Below, in pieces: positions 1 through 7,975 of a stretch of 14,678 nt of DNA. The notes beneath the pieces are model-generated. The model ran no database searches, was not told the DNA's origin, and was given only the letters and a program-made list of their open reading frames with translations. The stretch spans positions 1 to 14,678 of the forward strand of contig CAAFHY010000108.1 of NCBI GenBank assembly GCA_900762805.1, read 5' to 3'. A program made the position numbers and the translations under genes. The DNA comes from Oscillospiraceae bacterium. Lineage in GTDB: Bacteria; Bacillota; Clostridia; Oscillospirales; Ruminococcaceae. Position 1 is the first letter of the stretch; each line of letters begins with the position of its first letter.

Positions 1-42
1 AAGAATCATCCCCTGCGGCCGCGGCCGCAAAAAGGAGCCAAC

Positions 43-813
43 ATGAAAAAAATTGCTGTTATCACAGGCGCCTCCAGCGGCATCGGCCGCCGGTTTACCG
101 AGACCATCGGCGACTATGGCGCCGCCTTCGACGAGATCTGGGTCATCGCCCGCCGGGCCGACCGTCTGCAGGAGCTGACTGCCCCCTATCCCATCCGTCC
201 TGTGCCGCTTGATCTGACCAACCGCGCCAGCTTTGACACCTACAAGGCACTGCTGGAGCAGGAGCAGCCCGATGTGGCGCTGCTTATCAATTGCAGCGGC
301 TTCGGCAAATTCGCCGCCGTGGAGGACACGCCGCTGGCCACCGACCTCAACATGGTCGATCTCAACTGCCAGGCCGTCATGGCGCTGTGCCAGCTGACGC
401 TTCCCTTCATGCACCGCGGCGCGCGCATCATCAACATCGCGTCGGTCGCTGCCTTCCAGCCCATTCCTTATATCAACGTCTACGCCGCCACCAAGGCCTT
501 TGTGCTGTATTTCAGCCGCGCCCTTAACCGCGAGCTGAAAAAGCGCGGCATCACGGTCACAGCCGTCTGCCCGTTCTGGACAAAAACCGAATTCTTCAAT
601 CGGGCCGTCAGCGCGCAGAGCGACGCTGTCGTCAAAAAATATACCGCCATGTACCGGCCGGAGCAGATCGTGACCCGTGCCTGGCGCGACGCCAAGCGCG
701 GAAAGGACGTCAGCAAATTCGGGTTTGTCGCCCGTGCGCAGGCCGGACTGTGCAAGCTGCTGCCGCACAGCCTGATCATGACAATCTGGCAAAAGCAGCA
801 GAAGCTGGATTGA
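43..813 (+). CDS. SDR-family NAD(P)-dependent oxidoreductase
   Basis: Classical short-chain dehydrogenase/reductase of 256 aa, a normal length for the family. The Rossmann nucleotide-binding motif TGASSGIG is at residues 8-15. An NCSG element at 83-86 replaces the usual NNAG. The catalytic set is present: S134, Y147 and K151 (YxxxK), with N108 as the likely fourth member. A good Shine-Dalgarno (AAAGGAG, 31-37) precedes the ATG by 5 nt and fixes the start. It is predicted to be a soluble cytosolic enzyme that reduces a carbonyl or oxidises an alcohol with NAD(P)(H). The substrate cannot be read from the sequence. It is the only plus-strand gene here, converges on the minus-strand block, and ends before the terminator at 988-1029. 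Its promoter and any upstream partner lie outside the window. Family assignment is secure; specific function is unknown. Confidence 0.93.
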   Translation: MKKIAVITGASSGIGRRFTETIGDYGAAFDEIWVIARRADRLQELTAPYPIRPVPLDLTNRASFDTYKALLEQEQPDVALLINCSGFGKFAAVEDTPLATDLNMVDLNCQAVMALCQLTLPFMHRGARIINIASVAAFQPIPYINVYAATKAFVLYFSRALNRELKKRGITVTAVCPFWTKTEFFNRAVSAQSDAVVKKYTAMYRPEQIVTRAWRDAKRGKDVSKFGFVARAQAGLCKLLPHSLIMTIWQKQQKLD

Positions 814-1173
814 CGGAAAGGGGCGGCCTGCCGTCGGCTTTTGAATAGCCGCTCCGGGCGTTGAACGGTCTGCGGCCACCCCGCAAGCAGACTGCTCATA
901 TGCCGGATGCCGCTCACCTTCCGTTTGCCGCGTCATCCCGGCACCGGATCACAGACAATGAGAGCTGCCGCCCTCCTCCGGCTATAGAAAAGTCCCGCAT
1001 CGGCCGTCAAGCCGATGCGGGACTTTTTTCGCTTATCGGGACTGTAACCCCCTGATACAGGTCCGCCCTCGCTGAGGCGCGGGGACAGCAGACGGCGGTG
1101 CGCCCGTTATACAGCTCGCTGCGTTCTTTTGACGCCGCGTGCTGCGCCGCCCTGTCCAAATACAGGCAAGCTC
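814..1173. other. Convergent intergenic region
   Basis: This 360-bp gap lies between the 3' ends of the plus-strand dehydrogenase and the minus-strand Mrp gene. The only clear element is the hairpin terminator at 988-1029. Short open frames occur on both strands but lack ribosome binding sites and recognisable protein sequence. On the minus strand one frame stays open from the end of the Mrp gene to a stop at 1007-1009; I do not call it a gene. Confidence 0.6.
988..1029. terminator. Intrinsic terminator, probably bidirectional
   Basis: A perfect 17-bp inverted repeat (988-1004 with 1011-1027) encloses a 6-nt loop (CGTCAA). The core arm is GTCCCGCATCGGC. On the plus strand it is followed by six T residues (1024-1029), a textbook rho-independent terminator for the dehydrogenase gene. 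On the minus strand the stem ends in TTTTCTAT, so it can also stop transcription leaving the Mrp gene, whose stop codon lies about 145 nt upstream in that direction. Its place between convergent genes fits two-way use. Confidence 0.92.
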
Positions 1174-1998
1174 CTACAGCTTCTCCACCCTGTCCATGAT
1201 GCCCTGCACCGGGGCGGTGTCGGCCAGCTCGACCAGGCCGGCGTCGAAGCCGGCGCTGAGCTTGGGGTCAATGGGCAGCTGCGCCGTTGTTTCGATACCA
1301 AAGTGACGGGCGTGCTCCTCCAGCCGGCTTTCGCCGAAGATGGCGTGGCGCTTGCCGCAGTCGGGGCACTCGAAATAGGCCATATTCTCGGCCAACGCGA
1401 TAACGGGGGCCTTCATGAGCGCCGCCATATTGACCGATTTTTCCACGATCATCGTGACCAGCTGCTGCGGCGTGGTCACCACGATGGTGCCGTCAACCGG
1501 CAGCGACTGAAAGACGGTCAGCGTCACATCGCCGGTTCCCGGCGGCATATCGACGAACATATAATCGACGTCATCCCAGGCGACCTCGGTCCAGAACTGC
1601 TGCACGACGCCGGCGATGATGGGGCCGCGCCAGGCGACCGGGTCGGTCTCATTCTGCAGGAGCAGGTTGAGCGACATCACCTCGATGCCTGTCTTGGACT
1701 TGACAGGCAGCATACGGACGCCGTCGCTCGCCACGCGCTCGTGAATGCCGAAGGCCTTGGGGATCGACGGGCCGGTGATATCGGCGTCAAGCACGGCAGC
1801 CCGATAGCCGCGGCGCTGCGCCTCGACAGCCAGCAGCGCCGTGACGGTCGATTTGCCGACGCCGCCCTTGCCGCTCATGACGGCAATGACCTTTTTGATA
1901 TGCGTGCCTTCGTTGGTCGGCAGCTTTTCGATCTCAGTGCGGCTGGCACAGTTGGCCGAGCAGGTGCTGCAATCGTGGGTGCAATTTTCTTCTGCCAT
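1174..1998 (-). CDS. Mrp/Nbp35-family Fe-S cluster carrier ATPase
   Basis: A P-loop ATPase of 274 aa from the MinD/Mrp group, which binds and transfers Fe-S clusters to apo-proteins in the cytosol. The deviant Walker A motif GKGGVGKS is at residues 43-50. The LDADITGPS element is at about 70-78 and the Walker B region FVDMPPGTGD at 148-157. C211 and C214 form the CxxC that in this family binds a cluster bridging the dimer. The N-terminus carries a second Cys cluster, C6-x3-C10-x2-C13-x3-C17, recalling the extra N-terminal cluster of Nbp35-type proteins. The ATG at 1998 is preceded by GAAAGG and lies 13 nt after the cysS stop, so it is probably the last gene of the block. The substrate is unknown; RimO, encoded in the same block, is one Fe-S client by proximity only. 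Confidence 0.93.
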   Translation of the reverse strand: MAEENCTHDCSTCSANCASRTEIEKLPTNEGTHIKKVIAVMSGKGGVGKSTVTALLAVEAQRRGYRAAVLDADITGPSIPKAFGIHERVASDGVRMLPVKSKTGIEVMSLNLLLQNETDPVAWRGPIIAGVVQQFWTEVAWDDVDYMFVDMPPGTGDVTLTVFQSLPVDGTIVVTTPQQLVTMIVEKSVNMAALMKAPVIALAENMAYFECPDCGKRHAIFGESRLEEHARHFGIETTAQLPIDPKLSAGFDAGLVELADTAPVQGIMDRVEKL

Positions 1999-2011
1999 GG
2001 AAATGCCTTTC

Positions 2012-3397
2012 TTACTTTTTGGTTATTTTGGGGCCGTTGGGGGTATCCTCCACCAGATAACCGGCAGCGGTGATCTCATTCCGAAGCCGGTCGGCCAGCG
2101 CAAAATCGCGGTCCTTGCGCGCCTGCACACGGCGGGCCGCCTTCTCGGTGATTTCAGCGGGGATCTCATCCTCTTTTCGGTCGGTCAGCAGGCCCAGCAC
2201 GCCGCACAGCGTTTCCAGCTCGGCTTTGGTGGCCTCCAGCGAAGCGCGGCTTTCGTCCCGCCCGGCGGCGTTGATGTCGCGCACCAGATCAAAGACAGCT
2301 GTGATGCCGTCGGCCGTGTTGAGGTCATCGTCCATCGCCGTGATAAATTGGGCGCGGCGGGCGGCGGCCTTCTCCTTCAGCGTCTCGCCGCCCTGTTCGG
2401 GGGCGCTGCCGAGAGCGAAGGTCAGGCTGTTGTAGCAGTTGTAGATGCGCTCCAACGCGTTGCGGCTCTGTTCGATGATGTCGCGGCTGAAGTTGAGCGG
2501 CATCCGATAGTGGGCGCTCAGCAGCAGGAAGCGGATGGGCTCATAGCCGTACTCGGCGGCGATATCGCGCACCGTGAAGAAATTGCCGAGCGACTTGCTC
2601 ATCTTATGATTATCGACATTGACAAAGCCGTTATGCATCCAGTAGCGGGCGAAGGTCACGCCGTTGCAGCACTCGCTCTGCGCGATCTCATTTTCATGGT
2701 GCGGGAAAATGAGATCCTGCCCGCCGCAGTGCAGGTCAAAGGTGCAGCCAAGATAGCGGCGCGACATGGCGCTGCACTCGATGTGCCAGCCGGGACGGCC
2801 CTTGCCGTAGGGTGAATCCCAGCTCGGCTCGCCGGGCTTGGCAGCCTTCCAGAGGGCAAAGTCCATGGGGTCCTCCTTCAGCTCGCCGACACTGATGCGC
2901 GCACCGGCCTCCAGCTCCTCAAGCGGCTGGTGCGACAGCTTGCCGTATTCCGAAAAGCTGCCGGTGCGGAAGTAGACATCGCCGTTGGCGGCGGGGTAAG
3001 CGTGGCCGTTGGCGACCAGCTCGCCGATGATGTGAAGGATCTCATCCATATTGTCGGTGGCACGGGGGTGGACGGTGGCACGCATGACGCCGAGGCCGTC
3101 GGCATCGGTGAAATATTCGCGGATATACCGCTCGGCGATCTCGGAATAGGGCACGCCCTCCTCGTTGGCCTTGCGGATGACCTTATCGTCGATATCGGTG
3201 AAGTTCTGCACATAGGTGACATCATAGCCGCGGAACAGCAGGTAGCGGCGCAGCGTGTCAAAGACGCACAGCGGGCGCGCATTGCCGATGTGGATATAGT
3301 TGTAAACCGTCGGGCCGCAGACGTAGATGCCGAGCCGGCCCTCATGCAGCGGCACCAGCTCCTCCTTTTTGCGGGACAGCGTATTGAAAATGATCAT
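2012..3397 (-). CDS. cysS: Cysteinyl-tRNA synthetase
   Basis: Class I aminoacyl-tRNA synthetase that activates cysteine with ATP and charges tRNA-Cys in the cytosol. The 461-aa length is standard. The HIGH motif appears as HIGN at residues 36-39 and KMSKS at 265-269. The four zinc ligands that select the cysteine thiol are at C27, C208, H233 and E237, matching the E. coli pattern with a one-residue shift. The conserved block around WHIECSAMS is intact. The open frame extends 34 codons further upstream, but the start MIIFNTLSRKKEE matches the family N-terminus and sits behind GAGGAAGG, so 3397 is chosen. The upstream extension would also overlap pgsA. The gene lies 20 nt after pgsA and 13 nt before the Mrp gene and is presumably co-transcribed with them. 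Confidence 0.98.
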   Translation of the reverse strand: MIIFNTLSRKKEELVPLHEGRLGIYVCGPTVYNYIHIGNARPLCVFDTLRRYLLFRGYDVTYVQNFTDIDDKVIRKANEEGVPYSEIAERYIREYFTDADGLGVMRATVHPRATDNMDEILHIIGELVANGHAYPAANGDVYFRTGSFSEYGKLSHQPLEELEAGARISVGELKEDPMDFALWKAAKPGEPSWDSPYGKGRPGWHIECSAMSRRYLGCTFDLHCGGQDLIFPHHENEIAQSECCNGVTFARYWMHNGFVNVDNHKMSKSLGNFFTVRDIAAEYGYEPIRFLLLSAHYRMPLNFSRDIIEQSRNALERIYNCYNSLTFALGSAPEQGGETLKEKAAARRAQFITAMDDDLNTADGITAVFDLVRDINAAGRDESRASLEATKAELETLCGVLGLLTDRKEDEIPAEITEKAARRVQARKDRDFALADRLRNEITAAGYLVEDTPNGPKITKK

Positions 3398-3417
3398 GGG
3401 TCTTCCTTCCTCGGAAA

Positions 3418-3981
3418 TTATTTTCTGGGATCGATGCAGGAGGCGTTCTGCGCAAAATAGATGATCATGGTGACAAAGGTATAGGCGGCGATGATCCACC
3501 AGACGATGCGTGAGACAAGACCGGCCGTCTCAGCCGGAACGGCGCCGTATTCGGCAAGTCCGAGCAGCAGCAGCGTCATGCAGACGGCCACCATCTGGGC
3601 AAAGGTCTTGATCTTGCCGAAAATATTGGCGGCGATGACCTTGCCCTCGGCAGCCGCGACCGAGCGCAGGCCGTTGACGGCGGTATCGCGGCCGACGATA
3701 ACAAAAACGACCAGCGCCGGCAGATAGCCGGTCGGGATGAGGCAGATAAGCGCCGCCGTAACCAGCAGCTTATCGGCCAGCGGATCGAGGAACTTGCCGA
3801 AATTGGTGATGAGATGGCGCGCACGGGCGATCTTGCCGTCGGCCATATCGGTCAGCGCCGCGATGATGAAAACGGCCAGCGCATAGAAATAGCGGTGCGG
3901 GAGCGACGCGGCATACAGAAAGGCCAGAAAGACGGGCACGAGGATGACACGCAGGATAGTCAGTTTGTTGGGAAGGTTCAT
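3418..3981 (-). CDS. pgsA: CDP-diacylglycerol-glycerol-3-phosphate 3-phosphatidyltransferase
   Basis: Integral membrane enzyme that makes phosphatidylglycerophosphate from CDP-diacylglycerol and glycerol-3-phosphate, the committed step to phosphatidylglycerol and cardiolipin. The 187-aa protein has the complete CDP-alcohol phosphatidyltransferase signature: D45-x2-D48-G49-x2-A52-R53-x8-G62-x3-D66-x3-D70. Several hydrophobic segments surround it (about 8-26, 31-45, 71-98, 125-145 and 160-180). The start MNLPNKLTILR fits the family and has AAGGAG seven nt upstream; the longer frame opening at 4005 would put eight unusual residues in front and lacks a site. It lies 24 nt after rimO and 20 nt before cysS. 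The rimO-pgsA pairing, close to recA, is common in Firmicutes. A different CDP-alcohol acceptor is possible but less likely. Confidence 0.95.
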   Translation of the reverse strand: MNLPNKLTILRVILVPVFLAFLYAASLPHRYFYALAVFIIAALTDMADGKIARARHLITNFGKFLDPLADKLLVTAALICLIPTGYLPALVVFVIVGRDTAVNGLRSVAAAEGKVIAANIFGKIKTFAQMVAVCMTLLLLGLAEYGAVPAETAGLVSRIVWWIIAAYTFVTMIIYFAQNASCIDPRK

Positions 3982-4005
3982 AAAGGGTCTCCTTAAATCA
4001 AGCAC

Positions 4006-5361
4006 CTAATCATTATACACCCGATCGGCGGCATTTTCAACAAGCTCGCCGCGCACATCCGGCTCCTCCAGCGCTGTAATGCGCACGCGGCGGACAGCTC
4101 CGGCCTCGATCGGCTGCGATACCGGCACCAGAATGAGCGTATCGATATCGGGAGCGTCAAAGTCGCTGCGGAAAAGGCAGATCCGGCGGTCGGGGTCGTA
4201 CCCGTCGCAAATCGCCTCCTCCACCGTGCCGATGCGTGAGAGCTGAAAATCAACGGCGGCCTCATAGCAGGCACGGCTGACCAGCTCGGCGCGGCGGTTC
4301 TTGACGGCGTCGCCATGCCGGGGCCTCAGCCGGACGGCCGGCGTCCCCTCCTCCGGCGAAAAGGCAAAGCAGCCCGAACGGGCAAAGCCCTGCGCACGGA
4401 TGAAGCGGCACAGCTCGGTACACTGGGCCTCCGTCTCACCGGGGAAGCCGGCAATAAAGGTCGAACGGACGGCAAAGGGCTCGGCTGTCGCCCGCAGCGC
4501 GCCCAGCACTCGCTCGATATCGGCCCGCGTGCCGATGCGGCCCATGCGCCGCAGCACCGGGTCGCAGGCGTGCTGCAGGGGGATGTCGAGGTACTTGCAC
4601 AGACGCGGCAGCTCGCGGAAAGCCGTCAGCAGCCGGTCGGATATCTTATCGGGGTAGCCGTAGAGCACACGGATACGCCAGAAGCCCTCGATGTCGTGCA
4701 GCTGATAGAGAAGCCACGCAAGGTCACACGGCTCCGGCAGATCCTCGCCGTAGGAGGTGGTATCCTGTGCGATGAGAATCAGCTCTTTCACGCCGCTTTG
4801 AGCCAGCTCGCGCGCCTCGGCCAGCACGGCCTCCGGACGGCGCGAGCGATAGCGCCCGCGGATGGCCGGAATGGCGCAGTAGGTGCAATGGCGGTCGCAG
4901 CCCTCGGCGATCTTGATATAAGCGAAGTGGCCGGGAGTAGACAGGCTGCGGCGGCCCTCCATGGGCAGACCGGCGCTGTCGCCCGCCGCGCGGACGCCCT
5001 GCCCGCGCAGCGCCTGCTCGACGGTGGCGACGATATCGCCGTTGCGGTCAAGCCCGGCAATGGCGTCGATCTCCGGGATCTCGGCGGCCAGCTCACTGCA
5101 GTAGCGCTGGGCCAGACAGCCGGTGACAACGACAGCCCGCAGACGGCCGGCCTCCTTTTCGCGCACAGCGTCGAAAATGGCGGCAATGGCCTCCTCCTTG
5201 GCGGCATCGATAAAGCCGCAGGTGTTGATGATGGCGCAGTCGGCCGACGCGGGATCGCTGCCGACGGTGTAGCCGGCCTGCTCCAGCGTATAGGTCATGC
5301 GTTCGGCATCGACACGGTTCTTGTCGCAGCCGAGTGAGACAAGTGCAATGCTTTTACTCAT
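4006..5361 (-). CDS. rimO: Ribosomal protein S12 methylthiotransferase RimO
   Basis: Radical-SAM methylthiotransferase of 451 aa that adds a methylthio group to the conserved aspartate of ribosomal protein S12 using two [4Fe-4S] clusters. The N-terminal MTTase domain has the three cluster cysteines C12 (SLGCDKNRVDAE), C48 (NTCGF) and C82 (TGCLAQRY). The radical-SAM CxxxCxxC is C155-C159-C162, followed by AIPAIRGRYRSR. The C-terminal region from about residue 385 is the TRAM domain. The DKNRVD context after C12 favours RimO over the tRNA enzyme MiaB. The start at 5361 overlaps the recX stop by 8 nt, with AGAGGA just upstream inside recX, so translation is probably coupled. The longer upstream frame is recX read in another register. 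The gene is followed by pgsA after 24 nt. Confidence 0.96.
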   Translation of the reverse strand: MSKSIALVSLGCDKNRVDAERMTYTLEQAGYTVGSDPASADCAIINTCGFIDAAKEEAIAAIFDAVREKEAGRLRAVVVTGCLAQRYCSELAAEIPEIDAIAGLDRNGDIVATVEQALRGQGVRAAGDSAGLPMEGRRSLSTPGHFAYIKIAEGCDRHCTYCAIPAIRGRYRSRRPEAVLAEARELAQSGVKELILIAQDTTSYGEDLPEPCDLAWLLYQLHDIEGFWRIRVLYGYPDKISDRLLTAFRELPRLCKYLDIPLQHACDPVLRRMGRIGTRADIERVLGALRATAEPFAVRSTFIAGFPGETEAQCTELCRFIRAQGFARSGCFAFSPEEGTPAVRLRPRHGDAVKNRRAELVSRACYEAAVDFQLSRIGTVEEAICDGYDPDRRICLFRSDFDAPDIDTLILVPVSQPIEAGAVRRVRITALEEPDVRGELVENAADRVYND

Positions 5362-5968
5362 AAAAATCCTCTTCCGGCGCGCCGCCCGCCGCGGCGATGG
5401 CCGCCCGGATGGCGTCGCCCGAAAATCCGCGGCGCGCCAGCGCGGCGTATACCTTCCGCGCATCCTTTCCGGCATACTGGCCGGCTGCCAGATAAGCGGC
5501 ATTTTCCTCGTCGCAGCCCTGCCACGGCGCCAGCGCCGCGTCGATCGTCTCGCGGTCAAGCCCCTTGAGCTTCATTTTTTCTCTGGCCTCGCGCAGGCTC
5601 CTGCGGCGGACGGTAAGCAGCTCCTCAGCGTACTGGGCGGCAAAGTCGCCGTCATCAAGATAACCGATGCCCGCAAGATAGGTAACGGCGTAATCGACGG
5701 TGTCGGGGTCAAAGCTGCCGAGCAGCTTCCGGCGCAGCTCGCCGGCGGCATAGGGGCGCATACCGAGGTAAAGCAGCCCCTTGGCGACAGCCTTGCGGGA
5801 TTCGCTCGCGTCCTGCAGCCGCGCCAGCTGCCGGTCGTCAAGCAGCGTGCCGATCTCAATGCCGAAATCGAATTTGGTGACCTCGTCGATCGAAAACAGA
5901 AATCCGCTCTCACAAAAAAGGGCATACCTGCCCTTTTTTGTCACGGTGATGTCAGTGATGCGGGTCAT
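5354..5968 (-). CDS. recX: Recombination regulatory protein RecX
   Basis: Predicted RecX-family modulator of RecA, 204 aa, made of repeated three-helix units. Family features include the segment around residues 65-85 ([19 protein letters not shown]), the [16 protein letters not shown] stretch at about 102-117, and the [19 protein letters not shown] stretch at about 124-142. The N-terminal 55 residues match the beta-rich leader often seen in Firmicute RecX. RecX proteins cap or destabilise RecA filaments and inhibit recombinase activity. The ATG overlaps the recA TGA as ATGA (5965-5968), the classic recA-recX coupling, and only a weak Shine-Dalgarno precedes it. The 3' end overlaps the rimO start by 8 nt. 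Sequence similarity in this family is modest, but position beside recA makes the call firm. Confidence 0.93.
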   Translation of the reverse strand: MTRITDITVTKKGRYALFCESGFLFSIDEVTKFDFGIEIGTLLDDRQLARLQDASESRKAVAKGLLYLGMRPYAAGELRRKLLGSFDPDTVDYAVTYLAGIGYLDDGDFAAQYAEELLTVRRRSLREAREKMKLKGLDRETIDAALAPWQGCDEENAAYLAAGQYAGKDARKVYAALARRGFSGDAIRAAIAAAGGAPEEDFYE

Positions 5969-7092
5969 CCGTCAACTTCAACGTCGATAGAGCCGGGAGC
6001 CGAGGGCGCCGGCGCAGCCGGAGCGGCGGGCGCCGCCGCGGGGCGGGCGCCGCCCGGACGGCGGGTGCTGTTGAGCAGCTTGTCCTTGTTGGCCATGACC
6101 TTCTGCTCGATCTCCTTCATGAGCGACGGATTATCGAGCAGGAACTGCTTGACATTGTCGCGCCCCTGGCCGAGGCGCGTCTCTCCATAGTTGAACCACG
6201 CGCCCGACTTCTGCACGATATCGAGCCGGACGGCAAGGTCGAGCAGCTCGCCCTCGCGGGCGATGCCGGTGCCGTACATGATATCGAATTCGCCCTCCTT
6301 GAAGGGCGGAGCGACCTTGTTCTTGACGACGCGGGCACGGGTGCGGTTGCCGACGCTCTCGGTGCCGACCTTGATGGTTTCGGTGCGGCGCACATCGATG
6401 CGCACCGAAGCATAGAACTTGAGCGCGCGGCCGCCGGGCGTCGTTTCGGGGTTGCCGTACATGACGCCGATCTTTTCGCGCAGCTGGTTGATGAAAACGG
6501 CCACCGTTTTGGATTTGGAAAGGACCGAAGCCAGCTTGCGCAGGCCGCTCGACATGAGCCGGGCCTGGGTGCCGACATGGGCGTCGCCCATATTGCCGTC
6601 GATCTCAGCCTTGGTGACCATGGCGGCCACTGAGTCGATAACAATAACGTCGATGGCGTTGGAGCGCGCCAGCGTCTCGCAGATAGCCAGCGCCTGCTCG
6701 CCGGTGTCGGGCTGCGACACCAGCAGGTTGTCAACGTCGATGCCGATGCCGCGGGCATAGACAGGGTCGAGCGCGTGCTCGACGTCGATGAAAGCGGCCG
6801 TGCCGCCCAGCTTCTGGGCCTCGGCCACGATATGAAGCGCCAGCGTCGTTTTGCCGGAGCTTTCGGGGCCATAGATCTCGATGATGCGGCCGCGGGGAAC
6901 GCCGCCGATGCCCAGCGCGATATCGAGCGACAGCGAGCCGGTCGGAATGCATTCGACATTCATCGTTTCATTCTGCCCCAGGCGCATGATGCTGCCCTTG
7001 CCATAGCTTTTTTCGATCTCCTTGAGCGCCAGCTCAAGCGCCTTTTCCTTGTCAGCGGTCAGCGTCTTTTCATTTTTCTCGGTCGTCGCCAT
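5965..7092 (-). CDS. recA: Recombinase RecA
   Basis: ATP-dependent DNA strand-exchange protein and SOS co-protease, 375 aa. Walker A GPESSGKT is at residues 75-82 and the Walker B strand VIVIDSVAA at about 149-157. The L2 DNA-binding loop region with [21 protein letters not shown] begins near 201. The core is fully conserved. The C-terminal tail is unusual, with an Ala/Pro-rich low-complexity stretch at about 346-368 before a short acidic end (SIDVEVDG). The start [10 protein letters not shown] is preceded by AGGGGGA and matches family N-termini; the upstream open frame to 7287 is antisense-like noise over prmC. The first 23 nt overlap the 3' end of prmC. A candidate promoter of its own lies at 7142-7170. 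No GAAC-N4-GTTC LexA-type operator was seen between that promoter and the start. recX follows through an ATGA overlap. Confidence 0.99.
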   Translation of the reverse strand: MATTEKNEKTLTADKEKALELALKEIEKSYGKGSIMRLGQNETMNVECIPTGSLSLDIALGIGGVPRGRIIEIYGPESSGKTTLALHIVAEAQKLGGTAAFIDVEHALDPVYARGIGIDVDNLLVSQPDTGEQALAICETLARSNAIDVIVIDSVAAMVTKAEIDGNMGDAHVGTQARLMSSGLRKLASVLSKSKTVAVFINQLREKIGVMYGNPETTPGGRALKFYASVRIDVRRTETIKVGTESVGNRTRARVVKNKVAPPFKEGEFDIMYGTGIAREGELLDLAVRLDIVQKSGAWFNYGETRLGQGRDNVKQFLLDNPSLMKEIEQKVMANKDKLLNSTRRPGGARPAAAPAAPAAPAPSAPGSIDVEVDG

Positions 7093-7975
7093 TGTTTGGT
7101 TCCCCCTTGTTTTCATTGGATTTTCGGATCCTATCGGTAATATTGTAACACAGCTCAGGCTCTGATTCAATCCTTGCCGTGACCACTCGGTCATTTTTTT
7201 GCAGATCCTGCACGACGCGGATATCGGTATAGCCGGCACTGCGGAACAGCTCGGCGACGGCCCCGGCCTGCGTGCTGCCGATCTCAAGGGCTATGGCCCC
7301 GCCGGGCGCAAGACAGCGGCGGTAGGCGCCGATGATATGGCGGTGATAATCGAGTCCGCCCACCAGCGCCGCCTTCGGCTCAAAGGCCAGCTCAGCCGGC
7401 GCGGCCGCGTACTCCTCTTCGGTAAGATAAGGCGGGTTGCTGACGATAAGCCGGTAAGCCCCGTCGGCCAGCTCGTCCTGATAGTGCAGAATATCGGCCT
7501 GCACCAGTGTGTTCCGGGGCGCCAGCACCGAGCTGTTGACCTTGAGATACTCAAAGGCGGCGTCGTATTTCTCAACGGCCGTCACCTGCATACCGTACCG
7601 GCGGGCCAGCGCGATGCCCACAACGCCGGTGCCGGCGCAGAGGTCAAGACAGGCGGCGCCGGCCGGCGCCAGACTGCCGGCCGCCTCGACCAGCGCGACG
7701 GTATCGTCCCGCGGGATGAGCACGCCCTCGCCCACCTGCACCTCAAAATCCATAAACGGCCATGATCCGGCCACATACTGCACCGGGTAGCCGCCGCACA
7801 CCCTTTCGGCCAGCGCGCGCGCCGTTTCGGCGTCGGCCTCCGGCACCTCGCCCTCATAGCCGCGGGCATCGGCCCCCGTCACCGTCTCAAACAGGACGCG
7901 CGCCTTGATACGCGCCCCCTCGCCGCCGGCGAGACACTGCTCCAGCTCGGCAAGCAGCTCGCGCGCGATCACCAC
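7070..7975 (-). CDS. prmC: Peptide chain release factor N5-glutamine methyltransferase
   Basis: SAM-dependent methyltransferase that methylates the glutamine of the GGQ motif in class 1 release factors, improving termination. The 301-aa protein has an N-terminal helical domain (about 1-75), the IPRDDT motif at 87-92 (IPRPET in many relatives), the SAM-binding motif DLCAGTG at 111-117 and the catalytic NPPY at 180-183. The last 30 residues or so extend past the usual end and run into the recA start, overlapping it by 23 nt. The start region reads GTG GTG directly. GTG at 7975 overlaps the DUF1385 stop by 7 nt, while GTG at 7972 would give a GTGA overlap and a better spacing from GCGAGG; either is possible. 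prfA, its usual downstream partner in Firmicutes, is absent here and recA takes its place. Confidence 0.95.
   Translation of the reverse strand: MVIARELLAELEQCLAGGEGARIKARVLFETVTGADARGYEGEVPEADAETARALAERVCGGYPVQYVAGSWPFMDFEVQVGEGVLIPRDDTVALVEAAGSLAPAGAACLDLCAGTGVVGIALARRYGMQVTAVEKYDAAFEYLKVNSSVLAPRNTLVQADILHYQDELADGAYRLIVSNPPYLTEEEYAAAPAELAFEPKAALVGGLDYHRHIIGAYRRCLAPGGAIALEIGSTQAGAVAELFRSAGYTDIRVVQDLQKNDRVVTARIESEPELCYNITDRIRKSNENKGEPNNGDDREK
7142..7170 (-). promoter_or_regulatory. Candidate internal promoter for recA-recX and downstream genes
   Basis: On the minus strand, inside the 3' end of prmC, there is a -35-like TTGAAT (7165-7170), exactly 17 nt of spacer, and a -10-like TACAAT (7142-7147). 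A TG dinucleotide one base upstream of the -10 gives an extended -10. Transcription would start near 7135, leaving a leader of roughly 43 nt before the recA ATG. The local AT content is higher than in the neighbouring coding DNA. The match is by eye, with no statistical score. Confidence 0.5.

Noticed and set aside
1129..2815. Long plus-strand open frames opposite the Mrp and cysS genes (314 and 324 codons)
   Set aside because: They are antisense shadows; the minus-strand proteins have complete catalytic motifs, while the plus-strand translations are rich in His/Gln/Arg/Gly with no family features.
4315..5337. Plus-strand open frame of 340 codons opposite rimO
   Set aside because: Shadow of rimO, whose six cluster cysteines are all intact.
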